A stretch of DNA of 64,000 nucleotides from Vibrio tetraodonis (GTDB taxonomy: Bacteria > Pseudomonadota > Gammaproteobacteria > Enterobacterales > Vibrionaceae). The position numbers were made by a program, and so were the translations under genes. The stretch lies in assembly GCF_003350295.1 (NCBI RefSeq), contig NZ_QLYY01000005.1, positions 186,001 to 250,000 of the forward strand, read 5' to 3'. Shown in pieces: positions 56,195-64,000 of the stretch (positions are counted from its first letter, which is position 1; every line of letters starts with the position of its first letter). The notes beneath the pieces are model-generated. The model did not search any database. It worked only from the letters and a program-made list of their open reading frames with translations, and was not told the DNA's origin.

Positions 56195-57780
56195 ATTGCC
56201 TCCTCCTGCTTGAGTTGAAGCCGAAAATCACGGTTTGAACACAACACCATAATTGCCGTTGCCAGCATCATGACACCCATGATCATAAATAGATCGTTAA
56301 ATGCCATGATTTGTGACTGCACAGCCATTCTTTCTCCAAGAATGTTGACGGCCGTTTGCTGCAGGTGTTCGTTATCGGTCGGTAGCCCCTGATTTAAAAG
56401 AACATTTTTTACATCGCCCAGATAGTGGTAAAACTCTTGGCTACCAATTGAGACTCTGGATTTAACCGCATCGAGGTGAAAATCAATCCGAGTGATGAAA
56501 TACGTCGACAATATTGCGGTGCCCATCGAGCCGCCAATACTGCGAAATACGTTAATCAAAACCGCAGAGGATGCGGCATCTTCCGCTTTGATGTTTTGCG
56601 TCGCGAGCATAGAAAGTGGCACCATGATAAAAGGTTGACCCAATGCTCTTACCAACATGGAAGCAATCATCTGCGGCCCTGCAAAATCGGCGCTCATAAA
56701 ACAGTCCATAAATGAACTGATGGCCAATCCCATAAAACCAATGAAGATAAGATACTTAGGATTATATCGACGAATCAAATAGGGTATAAATGGTAAAATC
56801 ACCAGCTGCGGCAGCCCCATCCAAATCACCACATGACCTATTTCTGTTGCGTTGTAATCATGAATCATGGTGAGGTAATAAGGCACCAGAAATAAGGTGC
56901 CGTAAATCGCCGACCCCAGCATGGCAAAAATCAATAAGGCATGAGAATATTGCTGATCCCTAAACAAACGAATATTGATTAATGGATGACGACATACCAT
57001 CTGATCGTATACAAAGATAATAAAACTGATGGCCGAAATAAGGGTTAAAATACAAATCATCCTTGAATCGAACCAGTTTTCATCTCCACCTTTTTCCAAG
57101 ATAACTTCTAAGGTGCCAAGAAAAACCATCACAGTCACGACGCCTAAATAGTCGCCTTGGCGAATAATTTTCCAATCAATGATGGGGTGTTTCATAGAGC
57201 GCTGAATCAACACCCAAGCCAATACTGAGGGGAAAACATTGACGTAAAAAATCGCATGCCATGAGAAGTGCTCGGTAAGCCAGCCACCGACGGCAGGCCC
57301 AATCGCTGGCGCAAACGTCGCAATGATACTAAAGAGCGACATCCCCATCGGCCTTTTCTCTTGCGGCAGAATTTCAATAATGAGCCGAAAAGACAAAGGA
57401 ATAAGCGCTCCGCCGCAAAAACCTTGCATAGCCCGAAATACAATCATGGATTCGAGATTCCACGCCATAGAACACAATAACGAGGAGAAAAGAAAACCAC
57501 CAATACACCATAGAGAGTATCGCCCTGTTCCCAAAGCTTGAGATAACCACCCACACAGTGGAATCGCTACTATTTCGGCCGTAAAGTATGAAGTCATCAA
57601 CCAAGAAGCATCATCCAAGGAAGCAGACAACGCCCCCTGTATGACTTTCATCGACGAGTTGGTGATCTGAATATCCAATATGGCCATAAAGCCACCGATA
57701 AGACCACCGACTATCGCCCACCATTCCTTGTTTGAAACAACGACTTCATTCTCCTGCGTCGCCGTAGCAATACTGGTCAA
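56191..57780 (-). CDS. DHA2-family MFS drug exporter (EmrB-like)
   Basis: 529 residues, about 14 helices. Motif AILDIQITNSSMKVIQGAL in helix 1 and the GALIPLSFRLIIEILPQEKRP region are typical EmrB. Known: proton-driven efflux working with an EmrA-type adaptor and TolC. Its start overlaps the NRPS stop by 4 bases, tying it to the biosynthetic gene; export of or self-resistance to the product is the likely role. Confidence 0.9.
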   Translation of the reverse strand: MTSIATATQENEVVVSNKEWWAIVGGLIGGFMAILDIQITNSSMKVIQGALSASLDDASWLMTSYFTAEIVAIPLCGWLSQALGTGRYSLWCIGGFLFSSLLCSMAWNLESMIVFRAMQGFCGGALIPLSFRLIIEILPQEKRPMGMSLFSIIATFAPAIGPAVGGWLTEHFSWHAIFYVNVFPSVLAWVLIQRSMKHPIIDWKIIRQGDYLGVVTVMVFLGTLEVILEKGGDENWFDSRMICILTLISAISFIIFVYDQMVCRHPLINIRLFRDQQYSHALLIFAMLGSAIYGTLFLVPYYLTMIHDYNATEIGHVVIWMGLPQLVILPFIPYLIRRYNPKYLIFIGFMGLAISSFMDCFMSADFAGPQMIASMLVRALGQPFIMVPLSMLATQNIKAEDAASSAVLINVFRSIGGSMGTAILSTYFITRIDFHLDAVKSRVSIGSQEFYHYLGDVKNVLLNQGLPTDNEHLQQTAVNILGERMAVQSQIMAFNDLFMIMGVMMLATAIMVLCSNRDFRLQLKQEEAI

Positions 57781-60700
57781 ATTAGGGTCTCCTGCAGGCC
57801 ATGTGCCAATTGAGTCACGAATGGAGCATTCATCATAGAGATATGATCGCCCAATGCTGGAATGACACTCACAGGCTGCTGGCTAAAGGCTTGCCAGCCC
57901 AGTCCCCTTTCATTCAAACGGATACGGCCGGGTAATATCTCTTGCGCCTCTGCAACGATCACTTGCCCACCATAAACACGTCCTTGATATTGGTCGGTTG
58001 CTGTCATGTGCGCTTGTAAGATAGTCAGAAAATATTGAAAGTCTTCCGCGCTGATATTGTCTGGTACCATTTGGGCACGGCGAAAGCCATCAAGAAATAC
58101 ATGGCTTCTCTCAATATCAGACATAGCAGCCAATTGGGGACCCGAAGTATTAAATGGTATTCCAGTAAACCGCTCAACTTTGTGCGCAAAATAGGCCAGC
58201 CTTTCATGCTCTTGCATAGTGGTACTATCGTCGACATTCACTTGAGGCGCTGGCTGATCAAACACCAAAACTTTGGGCTGATTACCCGTAAGCTGCTCAA
58301 TCTGACAAGCCATTTCAAACGCGATCGTTGCACCTAAAGACCATCCACCAATAATAAGATCAGAATGCTGAGACAGCTTGCCCAATTGCTCTACGTAATG
58401 TTCAGCCAAACGAGACAATTCATGATTGTATTCAGCCACAGTGCTAAAGTCTGACACTTGAATACCATAAACAGGATAACGCCTATCTAAGCCGTGAGTA
58501 AACTCGTCATAGCACAGCACATTTCCACCAGCCGGATGGACTAAAACCAAGCTTGGATGGGTCTCTGAATTACCTTCATTTAGAAGCACTAACGATTGAC
58601 GCCCGCCAGTACTTTCCGAATATTGCTCAATGTACATGGCGAGCTCGACTATGCTGCTGTGTGCAAAAAACTCGCCTAAGGTCATTGCCATGGAAAATGC
58701 TTTATTCACTTCAATCAGAAGTTTCAAAGCACTGATAGAGTTGCCGCCAAGATCAAGAAACTTGGTTTCCGTGCTCATAATATCGCGGCTTAACACCCTG
58801 TAGTAAATTGCCTGTAAACGCACCTCCAAGTCATTTTTGGGCTCTACTGCATTGTTACCTTGATTACTTATCGACTCTTCAGGCAACTGTCGGTAGTTTA
58901 TCTTTCCACTGGCTGTCATGGGCATAGACTCAAGCCAAACCCAGCTCTCAGGATGCATATAAGCGGGCAAACTGTTCTCAACTTGCTGCTTAATAATTGA
59001 TTGAGTTTCGCTATTGGTTTGCTCTGGAGAGCAGCTCACATAGGCGATCAACTGACTTAGCTGATCTTGATGCTTTTGAATCACAGCCGCACTCTCAACA
59101 CAACCTTGCTCACCGATGGTTTTCTCAATTTCGCCGAGTTCGACCCTAAAGCCTCTGACCTTTACTTGCCTATCCAACCGGCCAAGATACTCAAGATCGC
59201 CATGGCTGTTGAATCGACCTTTATCTCCTGTGCGGTACAAGCGCTCTCCCGCTAGATATGGGTGGTCGATAAACTGACGTTGACTGATGTTCGATTCACC
59301 TATATACCCGCTTGCAATTTGTCGGCCCCCGATACAAATTTCACCCGCTAAACCCGATGGCACAAGCTGCTGGTTTGCATCCAAAATCAATACATGATTG
59401 CCGTGTAAAGGCTGACCGATTGGAACAAACTTAGCGTCTAATTGGGTTAACTCATTGGGTAATAAATATGTGGTCACCCCAACAGTACATTCTGTTGGTC
59501 CGTAGTGGTTCACAAGGCGGCAGTCCGGCCTTAAGGTTTTGACTTTTTCCACCAAGGAAGCTGGTAAGGCTTCTCCTCCAAGAACTAAAGTGCTTTTGGG
59601 TAACAGATCCCTTGCATTGGCAACATTCAACAAGGCAGAAAGATGCGTAGGGGTTATTTTAGCGCAATCAATTGGTTGGTCTTTTAGATGAGCTGCCAGT
59701 GTTTCTGGGCTTTCTAACATCTCTTTAGTGATAATAACCAGCTCCCCTCGCCCAACAAGAGCAGGAAATAGCATGGTATGAGCGAGGTCAGTTGAGAATG
59801 AAGAAAACATTCCATAGCGAGCTTGTTCAGATTGCGCCAATACTGGTGCAACTGATTGACAATAGGCACTGATCTGCGAGTGGTAAACGCACACACCTTT
59901 AGGGTTGCCCGTGCTGCCTGAAGTGTAAATTATATAAGCTGGACGCTGACTGTTCGGGTCAGTAAACAGGTTTTCCTGTGATAATTCATGGCCTTCTCGT
60001 TCATCCAGTAGATCGATCCAGCTTAATGATGTTCGCTGCGCAAGGTCTTCTAAGTGTTGTGGAATATTTCCTGCGTATACAAGGTTGTTCACTTTTGCAT
60101 CGTTTAAGATGTACTCGACTTTTGACTCAGGCAAATTGATATCGATAGGAAGATAACAGCCACCCGCTTTGAGAATCGCCAAAATAGCAACCACGCTGAG
60201 TTCACTTTTATCCATCGCGATAGCAACAGGTTCACCTAGGCTAACACCCTCTAACAGTAGCCTTTGCGCTAGCTGGTTAGCTGACTGATTTAATTCTTGG
60301 TAACTAAGCGTCCGATTAGCGCAACTCAACGCAATATCATCGGGGAAATGTTCTGAATTATGCTCAAAGTTAAGGTGGATCGGCTGTAGTGACGTCTGCT
60401 CTTTGGCAGCGCAGTTTTCAAGCAGTTGCTGCTCTTCACTCTGAGTCAGCAAAGACAAATCAGCAATTGTCTTATCTGGCGTTTCTACAATAGCAGCAAG
60501 AATCGTGTTTAGACCATCGAGCATTTTTTCTATTGTCGCGCGTTCAAATAGAGCCGTATCATAATTAATGGTGCAAACTAAACCTTCTCCGTCTTCCTCT
60601 ACCCATAGGTTTAGATCCAATTTAGCGACACCATAATCGACCTTTAATGGCGTATAGCTAAATCCTTTTTGTCCGCGTGAATGGGGGTAAACTTGGTAAC

Positions 60701-61874
60701 TTAACACGGCTTGATACAATGGGTTGATTGCTAAATCACGTGGATGATCAATAGCCTCAAGGATACGATTAAAAGGCACATCTTGGTGCGTCATTGCCTG
60801 CGAGCTTTCTCTTTTCGCAGCTTCAACAACGGATGCTAAGCTCGAGTGACTATCTAATTGAAAACGCAGTGGCAAGGTATTCATGAAAAGACCCAACATA
60901 TCTTGCGTTTTTGCATCCAGACGATTAGCGAAAGGAACGCCAACAATGATGTCTTGTTGACCACTGTATTTATGCAAGAGCAGTTGATAGGCTGCCAGCA
61001 TTAGATGGAATGTGGTCGCACCTTGCTTAGCTGCAGCCGATTGAAGTTTTTGGCAAAAATCTCCACTAAGAAACTTGCTGACATAACTGCCTGCAAAGCT
61101 CATTGTATCGGGGCGAGGATGACCCGTGGCAATATCTAGAATCCCTTCTGCTCCGCTTAGCTTATCACTCCAGTATTCAATACCTTTTTGATATTTTCCT
61201 TGCTCAAAATAGAGGCTTTGGTCTAGCGCATATTCCGTAAATTGAGGCGCTTGTTCATTACCATGCCCAAAATAGGTTTTCATGAACTCCAAAAAGCATA
61301 AACTGACCGTCCAGCCATCAGAAATAATGTGATGAAAGGTCAGCATGACTACGTATTCACTAGACTGTGTCTTCACCATTCTCCAGCGAAATAATGCATC
61401 ATTTTCTAGGTCAAAAGATTTACATCCTTCTTCTTTTGCCACCTGCATGATCCAATGGTGCTTTTCCTCTTCAGGCATGGACGAAATATCATCAAATCCA
61501 GCATACATCGTCACTTTGTCATCAACATATTGGCACGGCTCGTTGTCAACAATACGGATCTTAGTTCGAAATATATTATGGCGATCGGCCATTTTGTTTA
61601 ATGTGTCTTGAAGACGATCGGGGCTAAATTCATGGTCAACGTGACAAGTAACCGCAAGTGGATTGTTATAAGCTTTGTTACCTTTTTGGTACTGCTCTAA
61701 CGCCCAAATACTCTTTTGTGCATCAGTCAAAGGAAAAATCTTTCGATTGTTATCCGATGTTGGATTCGCTTTTGTGAGCTGTGTTTTGCTATTTTTTTTC
61801 TCTCTAGCAAGTCTTTTGAGCTCTTCAATCCCCATTGATTGCAAAATTTTATGTGTTTTAGTCGTCACAGCCAT
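57777..61874 (-). CDS. non-ribosomal peptide synthetase, C-A-T-TE, predicted aspartate-activating
   Basis: 1365 residues. N-terminal ~45 residues look like a docking helix. Condensation domain about 45-480 with HHIISDG at 181-187; adenylation about 500-1000 with YTSGSTGNPKG (650-660), NHYGPTE, YRTGDKGR; carrier with Ser1046 in LGGNS; thioesterase about 1107-1360 with Ser1179 in GWSLG, Asp1206, His1344. Specificity positions read by aligning to PheA are D696 L697 T700 K739 V764 G766 H790 V798 G799 K991, i.e. DLTKVGHVGK, one change from the aspartate code DLTKVGHIGK. Known: extends a carrier-bound acyl chain by one amino acid and releases it. The donor is probably the preceding PKS. Confidence 0.92.
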   Translation of the reverse strand: MAVTTKTHKILQSMGIEELKRLAREKKNSKTQLTKANPTSDNNRKIFPLTDAQKSIWALEQYQKGNKAYNNPLAVTCHVDHEFSPDRLQDTLNKMADRHNIFRTKIRIVDNEPCQYVDDKVTMYAGFDDISSMPEEEKHHWIMQVAKEEGCKSFDLENDALFRWRMVKTQSSEYVVMLTFHHIISDGWTVSLCFLEFMKTYFGHGNEQAPQFTEYALDQSLYFEQGKYQKGIEYWSDKLSGAEGILDIATGHPRPDTMSFAGSYVSKFLSGDFCQKLQSAAAKQGATTFHLMLAAYQLLLHKYSGQQDIIVGVPFANRLDAKTQDMLGLFMNTLPLRFQLDSHSSLASVVEAAKRESSQAMTHQDVPFNRILEAIDHPRDLAINPLYQAVLSYQVYPHSRGQKGFSYTPLKVDYGVAKLDLNLWVEEDGEGLVCTINYDTALFERATIEKMLDGLNTILAAIVETPDKTIADLSLLTQSEEQQLLENCAAKEQTSLQPIHLNFEHNSEHFPDDIALSCANRTLSYQELNQSANQLAQRLLLEGVSLGEPVAIAMDKSELSVVAILAILKAGGCYLPIDINLPESKVEYILNDAKVNNLVYAGNIPQHLEDLAQRTSLSWIDLLDEREGHELSQENLFTDPNSQRPAYIIYTSGSTGNPKGVCVYHSQISAYCQSVAPVLAQSEQARYGMFSSFSTDLAHTMLFPALVGRGELVIITKEMLESPETLAAHLKDQPIDCAKITPTHLSALLNVANARDLLPKSTLVLGGEALPASLVEKVKTLRPDCRLVNHYGPTECTVGVTTYLLPNELTQLDAKFVPIGQPLHGNHVLILDANQQLVPSGLAGEICIGGRQIASGYIGESNISQRQFIDHPYLAGERLYRTGDKGRFNSHGDLEYLGRLDRQVKVRGFRVELGEIEKTIGEQGCVESAAVIQKHQDQLSQLIAYVSCSPEQTNSETQSIIKQQVENSLPAYMHPESWVWLESMPMTASGKINYRQLPEESISNQGNNAVEPKNDLEVRLQAIYYRVLSRDIMSTETKFLDLGGNSISALKLLIEVNKAFSMAMTLGEFFAHSSIVELAMYIEQYSESTGGRQSLVLLNEGNSETHPSLVLVHPAGGNVLCYDEFTHGLDRRYPVYGIQVSDFSTVAEYNHELSRLAEHYVEQLGKLSQHSDLIIGGWSLGATIAFEMACQIEQLTGNQPKVLVFDQPAPQVNVDDSTTMQEHERLAYFAHKVERFTGIPFNTSGPQLAAMSDIERSHVFLDGFRRAQMVPDNISAEDFQYFLTILQAHMTATDQYQGRVYGGQVIVAEAQEILPGRIRLNERGLGWQAFSQQPVSVIPALGDHISMMNAPFVTQLAHGLQETLI

Positions 61875-61898
61875 GCCCCTATCGTATTTGGTCGATTA

Positions 61899-61955
61899 GG
61901 CTGCTCGCGAAAGCAGCCAAAAATTCATGTGATGCCCAAGCTTTGCTCGGGCATC
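61899..61955 (-). other. two hairpins between PKS and NRPS genes
   Basis: In the 85-base gap: GGCTGCT/AGCAGCC (61899-61918) and GATGCCC/GGGCATC (61931-61955). On minus neither has an immediate T-run, though AATTTTT lies between them. They could attenuate or process the transcript between the two megasynthase genes. Confidence 0.5.
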
Positions 61956-61959
61956 ATTT

Positions 61960-64000
61960 TTACTCACTTTCTAATAGTGACTCGAAAGCCTGAATGACTA
62001 ATCCAGCAAGCCCTCTTACGGTTTGATCTTGATAGAAAAGATCCACTCGGATATCGACTTCGAACTTGGCCGATACTTTGGAGACAATTTGCACCGCAAG
62101 CAGAGAGTTGCCTCCAAGTTCAACAAAGTTATCATCGATTCCTATCCCTGAAATTCCCAAAACAGACTGCCAGACAGCAATGACTTCTTTCTCAATGTCA
62201 TTTTCTGGCGCCACATATTCAACGGACAGTTCAGGACGAGCATGACCTTGGTTTGCCTCTGAGTCGGTCGCGATGGTTTCTACCTCTTCTCGCTCAGGAA
62301 TCGCTTCGTGAATAAGCTGGCCCAAGTCGCTCGTCACAACCACCATTTGCTCAAACTCTAAATGAGCTAACTGACGCTTGAGTGCATCAAGTCCTTCGTA
62401 GAACATGATGTCTTTGTCAGACACATTGACATCAAACCTTGCCTTGCTTGACGTTGAGACGGAGTCTTGCACTTGGTTGTCTGCTTTCATGCGAACCAAG
62501 GTGTAATTCTCTATCACCATTAATGGCTGACTATCTACGCCCAAGAAAGTGATATCCATGATGATGGTGTTATCTTCTTCTTTATAGGCTTGCTTTAGCT
62601 TGATATGGGCATAGCAATCCCCGTCAAGCGGCGCTAAGTAGCTGACCTTACCGTAACTAATTGGCAAGAAGTTTTCTCTTGAGATCAGGTTGATACAACG
62701 AATCGACACAGAATCTATTACCGCTGGGTGATAGGGGTACTGCTCGAAATCACCCTGATACTGAGCATCAAGTTCTTTGTGAATCAGCCACTCATTATCC
62801 CCTTGCCATGCTGTCTTAGTGGTACTCCAGCGGTCACTAAGAGAGAGGAAAACCTCGCCAGTTATCGCATTGATGTACTCTTTGCCAACATCCTCTTCGT
62901 CTAAACGCTCACTACAACGCGTTTGAATGGCTTCGAGTGGCTCAATATAAGCGGCAAGACTTTCTGTAGTCTCAACACCAGAACCAAGATTACCGATTGC
63001 ATGCTCTTCCCAATCAATCTCTCGAATACCTCGGCTACGCAGGCTAAAGCTATAGCCAGTGCCTTCTGCGCGAACAAATAAGCGCATTTCACGTGGCCAA
63101 GCATTGTGATAAATAGCCGGTTTGGTCAACAGCAGGTTTTTCACCTGCAGCGGCTCTTGCGGTTTGAAGTAATTGACGAAGTTATGCAGCATAGACAGTA
63201 TGGTGGTTCCGACCATGGTTGGCTGCTCAGACAAACAATGCTCGTTCAATACCCAGTCTTTTTGAACATCGAGATTCACTCGATACACTTCTTCTAGACC
63301 TTTACGATCAACCAGTGTCAATAGCCCCGAATCTTCAGGTTGAGCCAGCTGCGCTTTTTTCTCATCCAATTCACGGCCATATTGAACCGCCATGCCGACA
63401 TCACCCCATTTACCCCAGTTTATTGAAATAGTGCGGCCATTACGGTTCTGATTACGATAGCTGGCGTAGATATCTAAAAAGGCATTACCCGCGCAGTAAT
63501 CAATACGTGCTTCATCTGCTTGTATCGATGTGATGGAAGAGAACAGCACCATAAAATCAGGTTGATTGTCTTTGGTTAATTCATCGAGGATAAGGCTTCC
63601 CGTCAATTTGGGATCAATAACGCTCGCGCAGTCTTGATCAGATTTAAGCGGAATAATTCCTCCACCCGCAATACCCGCAGTATGGAAAATGCCGTCAAAT
63701 CTTGGGTAGCGCTGACACATTTTCTCCATTTCAGCGTAATCACACACATCGACTTGAACCAAGTCTATGGTGTTACCCATTTCCTCTAGACGAAGAATGC
63801 TCACCAGCTTCTCACTCATGGCATCATCAACGGGATGTTGCTCGATCCAAGCTTGCCACTCTTCCCTGGCAGGTAAACGACTGCGGTAAGTTAATACCAG
63901 TGTCGCATTACACAATTCACTGATATGGCCTGCGACTAACATACCAAGGCCACCGAGCCCTCCGGTAATGAGATACACGCCCTCATCTTTGAACTCAGCG
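61960..64000 (-). CDS. polyketide synthase C-terminus: KR-DH-carrier (5' partial)
   Basis: At least 680 residues, open to the right window edge. Numbering from the GTG at 63978 (not a real start): ketoreductase about 1-215 with YLITGGLGGLG, Ser147, Tyr161 and Asn165 (DYCAGNAF); dehydratase-like double hotdog about 240-500 with His247 (LNEHCLSEQP) and Asp422 (HPAVIDS), then FLPISYGKVSYLAPL; carrier about 590-670 with Ser625 in ELGGNSLL. The dehydratase His motif is atypical: Gly and Pro of HxxxGxxxxP are replaced. Ketosynthase and acyltransferase parts would lie outside the window. Product should be a reduced, possibly dehydrated, acyl chain handed to the NRPS. Confidence 0.88.
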   Translation of the reverse strand, partial: AEFKDEGVYLITGGLGGLGMLVAGHISELCNATLVLTYRSRLPAREEWQAWIEQHPVDDAMSEKLVSILRLEEMGNTIDLVQVDVCDYAEMEKMCQRYPRFDGIFHTAGIAGGGIIPLKSDQDCASVIDPKLTGSLILDELTKDNQPDFMVLFSSITSIQADEARIDYCAGNAFLDIYASYRNQNRNGRTISINWGKWGDVGMAVQYGRELDEKKAQLAQPEDSGLLTLVDRKGLEEVYRVNLDVQKDWVLNEHCLSEQPTMVGTTILSMLHNFVNYFKPQEPLQVKNLLLTKPAIYHNAWPREMRLFVRAEGTGYSFSLRSRGIREIDWEEHAIGNLGSGVETTESLAAYIEPLEAIQTRCSERLDEEDVGKEYINAITGEVFLSLSDRWSTTKTAWQGDNEWLIHKELDAQYQGDFEQYPYHPAVIDSVSIRCINLISRENFLPISYGKVSYLAPLDGDCYAHIKLKQAYKEEDNTIIMDITFLGVDSQPLMVIENYTLVRMKADNQVQDSVSTSSKARFDVNVSDKDIMFYEGLDALKRQLAHLEFEQMVVVTSDLGQLIHEAIPEREEVETIATDSEANQGHARPELSVEYVAPENDIEKEVIAVWQSVLGISGIGIDDNFVELGGNSLLAVQIVSKVSAKFEVDIRVDLFYQDQTVRGLAGLVIQAFESLLESE

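Overview
The window looks like part of a Vibrio genome, most probably the smaller chromosome. The markers are a maltose malEFG/malK divergon, a TonB1-ExbB1-ExbD1-HutBCD haem-uptake operon with divergent hutXZ, a GAPDH with a long N-terminal extension, rnb, deaD, a Qrr quorum-sensing sRNA and a CsrB-type sRNA. Species cannot be assigned from sequence reading alone.

Layout. 1-4.2 kb: end of a Bat-type (von Willebrand A / TPR / BatD) membrane operon, cut by the window edge. 4.2-11.6 kb: housekeeping and regulatory genes (L,D-transpeptidase, YddG-like exporter, YhfA-like OsmC protein, Gfo/Idh/MocA oxidoreductase, LysE exporter, LysR, class II glutamine amidotransferase, AraC), with a deletion scar at about 10.04 kb where two divergent genes both lost their 5' ends. 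11.7-13.2 kb: DUF3302 plus HlyD-type pair. 13.3-14.2 kb: two regulatory RNAs facing each other. One is a Qrr sRNA with a sigma-54 promoter and two abutting LuxO-like sites. The other is a CsrB-type CsrA-sponge RNA on the minus strand with a GacA/VarA-type box upstream. 14.4-21 kb: dCMP deaminase, hybrid histidine kinase, GAPDH, thioesterase and small proteins. 21.2-26.9 kb: maltose transporter. 26.9-32.7 kb: haem-iron uptake. 33.1-39.3 kb: MaoC-like hydratase, PstS-like protein, RNase II, DeaD helicase.

39.4-51.1 kb reads as accessory DNA: an aerolysin-family pore-forming protoxin, three unknown membrane proteins, a matrixin-like metalloprotease, a cysteine-rich secreted protein, a secreted alpha/beta hydrolase, an AraC-type regulator, and two integron-cassette-like units (higBA and a GNAT acetyltransferase) with a degenerate attC.

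51.2-64 kb (entirely minus strand) is a hybrid polyketide/non-ribosomal peptide cluster running off the right edge. It holds a PKS C-terminus with the order KR-DH-carrier and a C-A-T-TE NRPS whose specificity residues read as the aspartate code. Downstream are an EmrAB-like efflux pair, a membrane protein, a quinone-oxidoreductase-like reductase and an OmpR-type two-component system. The arrangement suggests one transcription unit making, tailoring and exporting a small molecule, with its own sensor.
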